Source: Methyloceanibacter sp. wino2
GTDB lineage: Bacteria; Pseudomonadota; Alphaproteobacteria; Rhizobiales; Methyloligellaceae
Direction: 5' to 3'
Length of the DNA stretch: 64,000 nt
Assembly: GCF_003071365.1 (NCBI RefSeq)
Contig: NZ_CP028960.1
Span: forward strand, 2,338,501-2,402,500
Positions 25,669-34,156 of the stretch are shown here, piece by piece (position 1 is the first letter of the stretch; each line of letters begins with the position of its first letter). A model generated the notes under the pieces. The model was not told where the DNA came from and searched no databases. It saw nothing but the letters and a program-made list of their open reading frames with translations. Position numbers and translations under genes: made by a program.

Positions 25669-26565
25669 TCAGCCGTCGGACGAGTCCTTGTCTTCGGTGC
25701 CCTCAGCTTCCGGGGTCTCACCCTCGGTGCTCTCGGCTTCCGTGCTTTCGGTTTCGGTGCTCTCGCCCTCGACCTTCAGGTCCTTGAGCTTGGCGAAGAC
25801 CGATTCCGCGTCCGGCGTCTCCTCGACCTGCTCGGGTGCCGCCATGGCGTCGCGGGCCTCTTGTGCCAGCGAAGAGGCCATGTCGTCCTCCGACGGCTGC
25901 GGCGGAGCGAACGGGTTGGGGCCCTCGCTTCCGCCGGTCTCGGCGCCTTGGGTGTCCGTCAGGCCGATCGTCTCCTCGGTCGGGATTAGGGAGCCGGCCT
26001 TCTCGGGCGCCTTTCCGGCCTTCTTCTGCTCGCGCTCAAGCCGCGCCGCGGCCCGCTTCACGGCGGCGTCGAGATCGATCTGCGAGCACAGGCCCAGCGT
26101 GACCGGGTCCTGCGCCACGAGGTTCGGCGAATTCCAGTGGGTCCGTTCCTTGATGGCCTGGATCGTCGGCTTCGTGGTGCCTACGAGACGCATGATCTGG
26201 CTGTCCTTCAACTCCGGGTGGCTTTTCAGGAGCCACAGAATGGCGTTGGGCCGATCCTGACGGCGCGACACCGGCGTGTAGCGGGGTCCGCGCTTCGTCT
26301 TGACTTCGGGCACCTCGACTTTGGGCTCCAAGAGCTTCAGGCGATGCTTGGGATCCTCCTCGGCGATGTGGATCTCTTCGCGGGAGAGCTGGCTGGACGA
26401 GATCGGGTCCATGCCCTTGATGCCCTGCGCCACGTCGCCGTCGGCGATGCCCTTCACTTCCAGCACGTGCAGCTGGCAGAACTCGGCGATCTGCTCGAAG
26501 GTCAGCGACGTGTTGTCGACAAGCCAGACGGCCGTCGCCTTCGGCATCAATGGGGTGCGGTTCAT
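25669..26565 (-). CDS. trcR: Cell cycle transcriptional regulator TrcR (DUF1013)
   Basis: 298 residues from ATG 26565 (a TTG at 26577 is possible). About residues 1-205 are the conserved DUF1013 domain: MPKATAVWLVDNTSLTFEQIAEFCQLHVLEVKGIADG, RRQDRPNAILWLLKSHPELKDSQIMRLVGTTKPTIQAIKERTHWNSPNL. It has helix-turn-helix character and is called TrcR after the Caulobacter cell-cycle protein. The C-terminal 90 residues are an acidic low-complexity tail (repeated ESTE) likely unfolded. A good promoter lies about 95 bases upstream. Confidence 0.87.
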   Translation of the reverse strand: MNRTPLMPKATAVWLVDNTSLTFEQIAEFCQLHVLEVKGIADGDVAQGIKGMDPISSSQLSREEIHIAEEDPKHRLKLLEPKVEVPEVKTKRGPRYTPVSRRQDRPNAILWLLKSHPELKDSQIMRLVGTTKPTIQAIKERTHWNSPNLVAQDPVTLGLCSQIDLDAAVKRAAARLEREQKKAGKAPEKAGSLIPTEETIGLTDTQGAETGGSEGPNPFAPPQPSEDDMASSLAQEARDAMAAPEQVEETPDAESVFAKLKDLKVEGESTETESTEAESTEGETPEAEGTEDKDSSDG

Positions 26566-26659
26566 AGTGACATTCAAACCTTGCTTAAAGGGGTTTCGTC
26601 GCGTCCCTCGCGTTTTTCAGCGAAGGAGCCAAACGTCCCAATGTGAGGGGAATGCACTC

Positions 26660-26688
26660 TATATAGGCGCACGGGCCCAAATAGGCAA
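26660..26688 (-). promoter_or_regulatory. Predicted sigma-70 type promoter of trcR
   Basis: On the minus strand: TTGCCT (26683-26688), 17-base spacer, TATATA (26660-26665), running into TATAGAG. Located about 95 bases before the trcR start. The cold-shock gene promoter has the same -10 sequence and preceding GCGCC. Confidence 0.6.
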
Positions 26689-26778
26689 TCGGTTCCAAAC
26701 GACAGCGCGCGGGCGCCCCGGAGGCCGGAGCGCGCGGAATTTCGGGTTCGTGTCCGCTAGCTTGCGTTTACGGCGTGC

Positions 26779-27177
26779 TCACTTCGCGAGGCAAGACACG
26801 GCCGCGCTTCCACCGGCAGCGGTGCTGCACCAGGCCTGGCTCGACCCGCTGACCAGCGCCGCGCTCGGCTCGCTGCCGCCCTGGCACCAAGCCGCGATGA
26901 GGACTTCTTCGGCGCCGCATTTGGCGAATTGGCCTGGGCCGTCGGCCACGACCACGCGAATGTTGGCTTCCCCGGCGTCGCCCTTAGGCCCTGGCTCACC
27001 CTTTGGACCCGCCGGTCCCGGCTCGCCCTTCGCGCCCGGCTCGCCCTTCGGTCCGGCAGCGCCTTGTTCGCCTTGCGGTCCTGCAGGACCCGCTTCGCCC
27101 TTTGGGCCTTCCTTGCCGTCGCAGCCAAACAGCAGCAATGCAGCGGCACAGACAAAGACAGTCGTAATTCTTGGCAT
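26779..27177 (-). CDS. Lipoprotein with a collagen-like Gly-X-Y segment
   Basis: 132 residues. A lipobox signal peptide ends in LLLFGC (Cys19 lipidated). Right after it come about 17 uninterrupted Gly-X-Y triplets (residues 21-70, units such as GPKGEPGAK and GPAGPKGEP), then a roughly 60-residue cysteine-containing globular end. Bacterial collagen-like repeats can form trimeric rods on the cell surface, so a short stalk with a C-terminal head is the natural reading. Because the repeat is charged and glycine-perfect, selection rather than chance is likely. Confidence 0.8.
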   Translation of the reverse strand: MPRITTVFVCAAALLLFGCDGKEGPKGEAGPAGPQGEQGAAGPKGEPGAKGEPGPAGPKGEPGPKGDAGEANIRVVVADGPGQFAKCGAEEVLIAAWCQGGSEPSAALVSGSSQAWCSTAAGGSAAVSCLAK

Positions 27178-27387
27178 ACGTTCCCCCCACGGTATGGTGT
27201 GCCAACACAGACAGCCTGATCACTGGGCTAATCTGCTGGCGAATTATACTTATGAGTTTATTGGCTGCCGGAACGAAAAGACTTGGTCTCAGCCGATTGT
27301 TGCAACCTATAGCACGGCTCTGAGGGGAGTTTCCTGCCAATACTTACTAGGAAATATTTACGAGCCGTCCTGGAAGACTAAGCCTTT

Positions 27388-28484
27388 TTGCCTTTGAATA
27401 CTGTGCACCCCATCGCGGACGGCGCGCCGATTGCGGGACTTGAATCGGGCGCGCTGGTCACGACCTGCTGTGTTGTGCTGGATGAACCAATCAGACCTGC
27501 CGCGCGAGGCGGCGCATTCGCGGACCGTGCCCCCTGGTGGGGCGGCGATCTTCAGACGCTGCGCAACATTGTCATGCGGCGCATGGAGCCCCTCCCGGGC
27601 CGTGCATCGTCCCTCGAATTCGACACGGCGGACGGAAGCGGTGACCGGCTCAAGGGCAAGCTTTCCGAGCCCGAGGCGCCGGACGCGCAAAGTCCACTCG
27701 TCGTGCTCATCCACGGTCTCACGGGGTGCGAAGACAGCGACTACATGCGGGCCTCCGCGCGGTTCCATCTGACCCGCGGGCGCATCGTTCTGCGGCTCAA
27801 CCTGCGCGGGGCCGGCCCCGGACAGGCGATCTCCAATAACTTCTACCATGCGGGTTGCGCGCCGGACGTTCAGAGCGTGCTCGAGGGGCTCGATCCGTCA
27901 CTGACCGGAAACGGCGTTGTCCTGATCGGCTATTCGCTCGGGGGAACGTCCTGCTGAACTGGCTCGGGCGCGGGGACGGCCCGCCCTTCGTGATCGGTGC
28001 CGCCACCGTTTCGGCGCCCATCGAGCCGGCGCAAGCCTGCGAACGGATCCTGCAGCCCCGCAACGCGCTCTATCATCACTTCCTGATTCAGCGGATGAAG
28101 CGCGATGTGCTGGCCTCGTGCGCGCTATCGCCCGAAGAACGCCGAACCATCGCGGAGACCCATACGGTCTTCGAATTCGACGACCGCTGGGTGGCGCCCC
28201 GCAACGGGTTCGCGGGCGCGGAGGATTACTATACGCGCACGGCCGGCGCGCAGTTCGTACCAGCGATCACCATTCCGACGCTGATGATCCACGCGGCGAA
28301 CGATCCGTGGATCCCGTCCGAGCCCTATGTCCGTGCTGGGGAACACGGCAATGCGAATGTCGATATTGTTCTCGCCCGGAGCGGCGGGCATCTCGGCTTT
28401 CACGAGAGCGGCGAACGCGAGCCCTGGCACGACCGCATGATCGATGCGTTCATTCGCGACCTTGGCACGGGGTCCGGCCGCTAG
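27388..28484 (+). pseudogene. YheT-type alpha/beta hydrolase, interrupted by a one-base frameshift
   Basis: The N-terminal frame holds APWWGGDLQTLRN, VVLIHGLTGCEDSDYMR and LRLNLRGAGPG, then the nucleophile elbow VLIGYSLGG at 27922-27945, after which it hits a stop. The next frame picks up exactly with NVLLNWLGRGDGPPF if one G is added to the G5 run at 27940-27944, and continues through SAPIEPAQACERI, MIHAANDPWIP (acid) and GGHLGFHE (histidine) to 28484. The family hydrolyses esters; the uncorrected gene would lack the acid and histidine. The loss in a homopolymer suggests sequencing error. The start (TTG 27388 or GTG 27475) is uncertain. The stop overlaps the convergent oxidoreductase stop. 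Confidence 0.85.
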
Positions 28485-29476
28485 GCAGTGATCATGACGA
28501 TCTTGCCCACGTGGGATGGGTCGTCGATGCGCTTGTGGGCGCCCACCGCCTCGGACAAGTGAAACACGGTGTCGATCACCGGCTTGTATTTGCCTTCGGC
28601 GATCAAGGGCCAGATCTTCTCTTCAATCACTTGCGCCATCTTTGCCTTGGCCGCATCGCTCTGCGCCCGCAAGGTCGAGCCGGTCAATGTCAGCCGGCGC
28701 ATCATCAGCCGCATGAGATCCACTTCGACCTTCGATCCCTTCAGGAAGGCGATCTGCACGATGTGACCTTCGAGAGCGGCGGCGTAGATGTTCTTCTCGA
28801 CATAGTCACCGCCGACCATGTCGAGGATCACGTCGGCGCCATGCTTGTTCGTGACCTCTTTGATGACGTCGACGAAGTTTTCCTTGCGATAGTTGATGGC
28901 GCGCACGGCGCCCAGCTCTTCGCAGGCCTTGGCCTTGGCATCGTCACCCACCGTGACGATCACCTTAGCGCCGAACGCCGTTGCGAGCTGGATGGCCGTG
29001 GTGCCGATGCCGCTTGCCCCGCCATGGACCAGCAGCCAGTCGCCTTCTTTGAGGCAGCCCCGTTCGAACACGTTGTGCCAGACCGTGAAGATGGTCTCGG
29101 GCAGCGCGGCCGTCTCCACGGTGCTGAGGCCGTGCGGAGCGGGCAGGGTGGTCGCTTCCGGCGCGATGGCGTATTCCGCATAACCCCCGCCATTGACCAG
29201 CGCGCAGACGAAATCGCCGGGCTTGAAGCGGGTTACGTTCTCGCCGATGGCGACGACCGGCCCCGAGACTTCGAGCCCCAAGAGATCGGAGGCGCCTTTG
29301 GGCGCGGGATAGAGACCTTGGCGCTGCAGGACGTCCGGCCGGTTGATGCCGGCGGCCGCAACAGCGATGAGAACTTCGTCCGCGGCAGGCTTCGGCACGG
29401 GCCGCGTTCCCGGCGTCAATTGTTCCGGGCCGCCCGGCTCGCGGACTTCGATCACGGTCATGGTCTCTGGCAGCAT
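28481..29476 (-). CDS. NAD(P)H-quinone oxidoreductase, zinc-free MDR family
   Basis: 331 residues from ATG 29476 (GGGGACGAGA upstream). GroES-like N-terminal half with AAAGINRPDVLQRQGLYPAPKGASDLLGLEVSG, then a Rossmann domain with VHGGASGIGTTAIQLA (about 144-159). The cysteine zinc ligands of alcohol dehydrogenases are absent, and the C-terminus ends in the usual PSHVGKIVM. This is the PIG3/QorA-like quinone oxidoreductase group, using NADPH to reduce quinones or enals. It shares its final four bases with the convergent hydrolase gene. Confidence 0.9.
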   Translation of the reverse strand: MLPETMTVIEVREPGGPEQLTPGTRPVPKPAADEVLIAVAAAGINRPDVLQRQGLYPAPKGASDLLGLEVSGPVVAIGENVTRFKPGDFVCALVNGGGYAEYAIAPEATTLPAPHGLSTVETAALPETIFTVWHNVFERGCLKEGDWLLVHGGASGIGTTAIQLATAFGAKVIVTVGDDAKAKACEELGAVRAINYRKENFVDVIKEVTNKHGADVILDMVGGDYVEKNIYAAALEGHIVQIAFLKGSKVEVDLMRLMMRRLTLTGSTLRAQSDAAKAKMAQVIEEKIWPLIAEGKYKPVIDTVFHLSEAVGAHKRIDDPSHVGKIVMITA

Positions 29477-29590
29477 TCTCGTCCCCATTCTGCGTTGCTT
29501 CTTCACTCTTAGAGAAGACGGCTGCGCGATGCTAGGATGAGCGCTGTCGCATAAGTGGGATGACCGGCGCGAGATGCGGAGATTTCGACC

Positions 29591-29779
29591 ATGGACCTCA
29601 ACGACCTCACACCGAAAAAGCCGAAGGGCCACGAGATCGGCCAGGACCTGTCCACACTGTCCGAGGGCGAATTGCTGGCGCTGATCGAAACGCTGCAAGG
29701 CGAGATCGCGCGCGTCGAGGCCGTGCTCGGCGAGAAGCAATCCTCGCGCAGCGCCGCGGAGGCCGCGTTCAAGAGCTAG
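29591..29779 (+). CDS. DUF1192 family small protein
   Basis: 62 residues: LDLNDL-like start (MDLNDLTPKKPKGHEIGQDLSTLSEGELLALIETLQGEIARVEAVL) followed by KQSSRSAAEAAF, the DUF1192 pattern of a short linker and one long coiled-coil helix. Function unknown. It lies directly upstream of a structured RNA candidate and of rcdA. Confidence 0.9.
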   Translation: MDLNDLTPKKPKGHEIGQDLSTLSEGELLALIETLQGEIARVEAVLGEKQSSRSAAEAAFKS

Positions 29780-29844
29780 GCCGGCCCGGACAGAGTTTCT
29801 TTAGGTAAAGAGGGCCTTAGTCTTAACCGGTTGTTAGGGACTCA

Positions 29845-29954
29845 CCCGTAAAGTCATCGTTATCCAGTCCTCTGGATCTGAGTGGCCTGTTCCACTCTGT
29901 TTGACGCCTCCCTGTTAACTTCCTGAGCCGCCGTTTCGGCGGCTCCTTTTTTTT
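29845..29954 (+). ncRNA. Structured small RNA candidate between DUF1192 and rcdA
   Basis: Three successive stem-loops are visible: ATCCAG-TCCT-CTGGAT (29862-29877), GAGTGG-CCTGTT-CCACTC (29880-29897), and GAGCCGCCG-TTT-CGGCGGCTC (29925-29945) followed by eight T. All stems are perfect. This looks like an intrinsic-terminated RNA of about 100 bases; the 5' end is not determined, and it could also be the structured 3' UTR of the DUF1192 mRNA. No known RNA family is recognised. A CtrA-like half-conserved sequence (TTAA-N7-TTAG) lies at 29823-29837. Confidence 0.5.
29925..29954 (+). terminator. Strong intrinsic terminator before rcdA
   Basis: GAGCCGCCG, loop TTT, CGGCGGCTC: a perfect 9-bp stem, followed by C and eight T. 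It ends either the DUF1192 transcript or the small RNA, and isolates rcdA. Confidence 0.9.
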
Positions 29955-30068
29955 GCCCTCCGATCGCCACAGCTTGCGTTTTAACCTTTCTTACCGGAAG
30001 GTAACGACAGCGCTGGCCCATGGCCTAGTATGCCCCGCAATAAGAGGGGCGATGGAGTACCGGGGGAC

Positions 30069-30599
30069 ATGGCGGGGAAGACCGAAAATACGAGCTATGG
30101 TGACGGCGTAACCGTCTCATTTGGCGCGAAATTCGCGCGTTCCGACCAATTCAAAACGGTCTTTCGGGAGGGCATGGCGCTGGTCGAGGCGGCCGCGGCC
30201 TATCTCGACGGCGACGGCCGCAAAGAGGCGCGCCAGCTTAAGCCGCCGCACTCCTTAGCCTATGCCACGGAGAGCATGCGTCTCACCACGCGGCTGATGC
30301 AGCTCGCGTCCTGGCTCCTGATCCGCCGGGCCGTGACCGAGGGCGAGTTGACCCCCGAGCAGGCGCTCGAGGAACAGCGCAAAATTAAGCTCCCCGTGGA
30401 AGATTCAAAGCCCATGCGCGACCTCGAAGCGCTGCCGCAGCGGCTGCGCGGCCTCATCGAAGAGAGCGTGAAGCTGCAGGAACAGGTGGTCCGGCTCGAC
30501 CAGATGATGGATTTCAAGGAGCCGGACGCCGATGCCCATCATCCAGTCGGCGCGCATTTCTCGCGGCTCCAGGCCGCTTTCGGCCGGGACGGCGAATAG
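30069..30599 (+). CDS. rcdA: DUF1465 family protein, RcdA-type regulator
   Basis: 176 residues from ATG 30069 (an in-frame ATG 39 bases earlier is possible). The family core VSFGAKFARSDQFKTVFREGMALVEAAAAYLDGDGR and YATESMRLTTRLMQLASWLLIRRAV is visible at about residues 15-100. DUF1465 is the family of Caulobacter RcdA, the adaptor that helps ClpXP degrade CtrA. The acidic C-terminal tail seen in RcdA is present in form (DFKEPDADAH). Adjacency to DUF1192 is typical. Orthology to RcdA is inferred from family membership. Confidence 0.75.
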   Translation: MAGKTENTSYGDGVTVSFGAKFARSDQFKTVFREGMALVEAAAAYLDGDGRKEARQLKPPHSLAYATESMRLTTRLMQLASWLLIRRAVTEGELTPEQALEEQRKIKLPVEDSKPMRDLEALPQRLRGLIEESVKLQEQVVRLDQMMDFKEPDADAHHPVGAHFSRLQAAFGRDGE

Positions 30600-30652
30600 G
30601 GCCGTCGCCAACACCTATCAAGTGTCTCCTTGCCTCTAGGCGCGTCCGTCGC

Positions 30653-32176
30653 CTAGCGCAGCCAATCGGCGCAGAGGAAGGTTACGGCGGCAAGTGCCGC
30701 CGCCGACGGAACGGTAATGACCCAGGCGGCGACGATGCCAAAGAAGTGGGACCGCCGCACGAGCTTTCGGTGCTTCAATTCATCCGGCAGCAAGGCGCGG
30801 CTCCGGCCCTTGGCATGCCTTCGATGCGTCCTGACATAGTTCCGCCGCCGCCGGCTGCGCGCGGTGTACTGCTCGCGAAAGAACCCGACGCCGAAGACCG
30901 CACCGACAACGATGTGCGTGGTCGAGACCGGCAGGCCGAGTTGCGAGGCGACCAGCACCGTGAGGGCCGCCGAGAGCGCGACGCAGAACGCGCGCATCGG
31001 GTTCATCTTGGTGATCTGATCGCCCACAATGCGGACGATGCGGGGGCCGAACAGGAACAGGCCGAGACTGATGCCGGCGCCGCCGATCACCATGACCCAT
31101 ATGGGGACGCCGACGGCGCTCACCAGCGTTCCCGTTGTGGCGCTGCTGACAATCGCCGCCAAGGGGCCGACCGCGTTGGCGACGTCGTTGGAGCCGTGTG
31201 CGAATGACAGAAGCGCCGCGGAGCAGATCAGCGGCAGGTGAAAGAGTTTCCGCAGGCTCTGGTTGCGGTTCTCCATGCCCTCCGACTGTCTGCGGACCCA
31301 GGGCCTGGCCGCGAGATAGGCCGCAGCGTAGATGAGGATCGCGATTGCCGTGATCGCCGGCAGGCCCGGTTTCCAGACGTGCTTCAGACCCTTGACGACC
31401 AGATAGGCCCCAAACACCGCTGACATGATCCCGACCAGGACCGGCACCCATCGCCGCGCAGCAGTGATTTTGTCCTCTTGGTAGATCAAATTGATTTTGA
31501 TGAAGGCGAGGAACGCAGCGGCGATCACGCCGCCGATCAAGGGCGACGTGAGCCAGCTCAGGGCGATGGACCCCATCACGAACCAGTCGACCGCCTCGGC
31601 GCCCACGGCTGCCAACCCCGCGCCGAGCACACCGCCGACGATCGAGTGCGTCGTCGATACCGGCGCGCCGAGATAGGTGGCGAGGTGGACCCATAGGGCC
31701 GACGCCAACAGGGCGGACATCATGATCCAGACGAAGACTTCGCCGCTCGGAACGAGATTCGGGTCGATGATGCCTTTGGAAATGGTCTGGACAACGCTGC
31801 CGCCGGCGATCATGGCGCCCGCAAATTCGAAGATCGCAGCGATGACAAGCGCTCCGGTCATCGTGAGCGCGCGTGCCCCCACTGCCGGGCCGACATTGTT
31901 GGCGACATCGTTGGCGCCAATCGTCAGCGCCATATAACCACCGATGATGGCGGCGGCGATAATCAGTAGGCTGCTATGCGCCGCCCCGGCCTGGAAACTG
32001 GCAAAAATGCCAGCAATACCGAGAAAAAGGACAGCAATTCCAACGGAAGGCCACGCGCGGGATACCGCGCGGGTCGCTTCTTCCAATTGCTCGATTTTCT
32101 GGAGGTCTTTGTCGAGAGACGGCTTCTTGGTGCTGCCCAAGCCAACCGCTGATTCATCGCCGTTCTGCACTGGCAT
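30653..32176 (-). CDS. Inorganic phosphate transporter, PiT family
   Basis: 507 residues from ATG 32176 (ATG 32212 is possible but lacks a ribosome site). About ten or more transmembrane segments with the two inverted PiT signatures: LTIGANDVANNVGPAVGA (about 84-101) and SFAHGSNDVANAVGPL (about 345-360). PiT carriers import metal-phosphate with protons or sodium at low affinity. A soluble N-terminal coiled helix (residues 20-42) precedes the first membrane span. An 18-bp Pho box lies about 65 bases upstream, so phosphate starvation probably controls it. Confidence 0.93.
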   Translation of the reverse strand: MPVQNGDESAVGLGSTKKPSLDKDLQKIEQLEEATRAVSRAWPSVGIAVLFLGIAGIFASFQAGAAHSSLLIIAAAIIGGYMALTIGANDVANNVGPAVGARALTMTGALVIAAIFEFAGAMIAGGSVVQTISKGIIDPNLVPSGEVFVWIMMSALLASALWVHLATYLGAPVSTTHSIVGGVLGAGLAAVGAEAVDWFVMGSIALSWLTSPLIGGVIAAAFLAFIKINLIYQEDKITAARRWVPVLVGIMSAVFGAYLVVKGLKHVWKPGLPAITAIAILIYAAAYLAARPWVRRQSEGMENRNQSLRKLFHLPLICSAALLSFAHGSNDVANAVGPLAAIVSSATTGTLVSAVGVPIWVMVIGGAGISLGLFLFGPRIVRIVGDQITKMNPMRAFCVALSAALTVLVASQLGLPVSTTHIVVGAVFGVGFFREQYTARSRRRRNYVRTHRRHAKGRSRALLPDELKHRKLVRRSHFFGIVAAWVITVPSAAALAAVTFLCADWLR

Positions 32177-32240
32177 AAGGTGCGTGCCCCCCGCTGTCCT
32201 AAGCGAGGTCATATGAAGTTTCGGCCGGACTCACAAGCTT

Positions 32241-32258
32241 ATGACAGTGACATGACAC
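32241..32258 (-). promoter_or_regulatory. Pho box upstream of the PiT transporter
   Basis: On the minus strand GTGTCAT-GTCA-CTGTCAT: two 7-base direct repeats with a 4-base spacer, the exact 7-4-7 layout of PhoB binding sites (repeat consensus CTGTCAT). It is 65-82 bases before the transporter start. Confidence 0.75.
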
Positions 32259-32425
32259 GGATCGGCTCTGCCGAGGATGCCAGCTTGAGTTGTCAGGGGG
32301 AGAGGGTGCTTGCTGCCGACCCAACCTTTTGGGACCGTGCGCTTGGAGACGTCGCGGCGGATCTGTGAGATTTTGGCCGGACGGGCACCTGCAAAACCTA
32401 ACCCACCTGTGAGCGCGCTCGCACT

Positions 32426-33484
32426 CTAAAGGTGGCTCGATCCGTCGAACTGTTGGCGCTTCTTTCCCAGCCGTCTCACGGCGGCAATCTCGCGTGCCCA
32501 TTCGTTGAACGGACGGGCCGGCGTTCCACCCATCCGGGCCCCACTCGGAACATCGTCCTTCACATGGGCCATGCCGGCAATCAGCGCGCCATCGCCGATC
32601 CTCACGTGTTCGACCACGCCGGACTGGGCTCCCAGGATCACGAAGTCGCCCAGTTGGGCCGATCCCGCAATTCCCGTTTGGGAGATGATGATGCAGTGGC
32701 GGCCTATCACCACGTTGTGGGCGATCTGAACGAGGTTATCGATCTTGGTTCCTTCACCGATCTTCGTGTCCGTGAGGAAGCCCCGGTCGACCGTCGAGTT
32801 GGCGCCAAGGTCGACGCCATCTCCAATGACGACCCGTCCAATTTGCGGGATCTTGAAATGCCCTTCCGCGCTCATGACGTAGCCGAAACCGTCCTGCCCG
32901 ACGCGAGAACCGGCATGAAGCGTGACTCTATTGCCTACCAAGGCATGTGTTACGGACGCACCGGGGCCCACAAAGCAGTCGGCTCCAATGAACACGCGGT
33001 AGCCAACCACGGCCCCCGCTGCAATCGTGGTGCCGGCGCCGATCTTCGCCTCGCGCCCGACAACGGCGCCGGGCCCGATCGTGACACCTTCGCCAATCTT
33101 GGCGGTCGGGTGCACCAGCGGGCCGCCGATGGTCGCGTGCGGCGAGTGCTCCTCGGGGTGGACCGAAGAGGGATAGAGAAGCCCTATCGCCATGGCAAAG
33201 GCGCGATGGGGAGCGTCGGTGATGATCGGGACGACATCTGCGGGAACGAGGCTGACGTCGGAGGGTTTGATGAGACAGGCCCGCGCCTTGGTGGCGAAGA
33301 GATCCTTGGCGTATTTGGGTCCAGTACAAAATGTGAGATGCGTGGCGGACGCGTCGTTCAAGGCGCGCAAGTCATCGACTTCAGCTAGGCCATCGTCGGC
33401 ACTATTCAACTCAGCGCCGACCGCGTCGGCAACGCATCTGAGTGAGACGGGGTTCCCGCGGTCAAAAAAGCCAGGGTGTTCCAC
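32426..33484 (-). CDS. lpxD: UDP-3-O-(3-hydroxyacyl)glucosamine N-acyltransferase, stand-alone
   Basis: 352 residues from GTG 33484, with GGAGG just upstream; no ATG fits. N-terminal uridine-binding domain (about 1-105), then left-handed beta-helix hexapeptide repeats (about 115-320, with IGEGVTIGPGAVVG and similar) and the catalytic histidine in QIAHNV (H256). It adds the N-linked hydroxyacyl chain in lipid A synthesis. In most relatives lpxD sits between bamA and fabZ; here it is alone, so this may be a second copy. Confidence 0.88.
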   Translation of the reverse strand: MEHPGFFDRGNPVSLRCVADAVGAELNSADDGLAEVDDLRALNDASATHLTFCTGPKYAKDLFATKARACLIKPSDVSLVPADVVPIITDAPHRAFAMAIGLLYPSSVHPEEHSPHATIGGPLVHPTAKIGEGVTIGPGAVVGREAKIGAGTTIAAGAVVGYRVFIGADCFVGPGASVTHALVGNRVTLHAGSRVGQDGFGYVMSAEGHFKIPQIGRVVIGDGVDLGANSTVDRGFLTDTKIGEGTKIDNLVQIAHNVVIGRHCIIISQTGIAGSAQLGDFVILGAQSGVVEHVRIGDGALIAGMAHVKDDVPSGARMGGTPARPFNEWAREIAAVRRLGKKRQQFDGSSHL

Positions 33485-33603
33485 GGTTCCTCCAAGACTG
33501 GAATCGAAACTGCAACGGCCATTCACGGACTGTGCTGCCAGGGCGAAAGGAAGCGTTGGGCGCCTTTCAGGCTGGGACAAACGCGATGGCCTGCCGTTTC
33601 GGG

Positions 33604-33774
33604 TTAGGCTTCACCTGCATCTGTAGAGGTAGGGGCATCCGGATCGGTCTCACCGACACGCTCCGCTTGGCGCTTGGCCGTCTCTTCCTCAAGCCGCTTG
33701 AGCTTTTCCTGCTTCTTCCGAGTCTTCGCCCGCTCTCGCTCGGCTTTCTGAAAATTGTAGTTCGGTTTAGCCAT
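33604..33774 (-). CDS. Small basic conserved protein (MAKPNYNFQK type), 56 aa
   Basis: ATG 33774 has GAGG 5 bases upstream. The N-terminus MAKPNYNFQKAERERAKTRKKQEKLKRLEEE is a highly charged helix of a kind widely seen as a small protein in Rhizobiales; the tail is acidic and threonine-rich. No known function. It lies in a cluster of small minus-strand genes upstream of the cold-shock gene's terminator. Confidence 0.7.
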   Translation of the reverse strand: MAKPNYNFQKAERERAKTRKKQEKLKRLEEETAKRQAERVGETDPDAPTSTDAGEA

Positions 33775-33804
33775 CTGCACCTCGGCGTCTTTATTGAATG
33801 TCGA

Positions 33805-34050
33805 TCACGTTTGCTTCGATCGGCGCGGTCTGGGGCGCTTGGCCGGTTCAGGCTTGAGAGCCGCCTCTTCCTTCTCGGAGGCTTCCTTAGCTAGTCGAAG
33901 TTCGCGTAGGCGGGCGGTCTTATTGGCGGTCGCTTCGCGTTCCCGTTCTTGATCGCGCATCAAGTTTTCATGGCGCTGTTGGCTTTGGCTGCGAACGAAC
34001 TCGGCACTACGCTTGGCAGCTGTCATGCGCGTGGTCAGTGAGGTTCTCAT
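33805..34050 (-). CDS. Small basic hypothetical protein, 81 aa
   Basis: From ATG 34050. A charged helical protein rich in Arg, Lys and Glu (RSAEFVRSQSQQRHENLMRDQERE ... LRLAKEASEKEE) with a basic end KRPRPRRSKQT. No domain recognised; composition suggests nucleic-acid or ribosome binding. It lies 30 bases upstream of the 56-aa basic protein in the same direction, so the two may share a transcript. Confidence 0.55.
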   Translation of the reverse strand: MRTSLTTRMTAAKRSAEFVRSQSQQRHENLMRDQEREREATANKTARLRELRLAKEASEKEEAALKPEPAKRPRPRRSKQT

Positions 34051-34106
34051 ATCGGACCTTTGTGTCGGTTCGGAGTCCAATGGACAGGTTCGGGCAAAGC
34101 TAACGA

Positions 34107-34130
34107 GCCGCCCCGAAGGGACGGCTCTAA
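34107..34130 (-). terminator. Hairpin downstream of the cold-shock gene
   Basis: On the minus strand GAGCCG-T-CCC, loop TTCG, GGG-CGGCTC, with one bulged base, then GTT. It lies about 27 bases after the cold-shock stop. The U-tract is weak. Confidence 0.45.
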
Positions 34131-34156
34131 TTCACTGAGGCGTCAGTCCGGAAAGA

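Noticed and set aside
29823-29837. CtrA binding site TTAA-N7-TTAG near rcdA
   Set aside because: One half deviates from TTAA and it lies upstream of the terminator, about 230 bases from rcdA, so regulation of rcdA by it is not supported.
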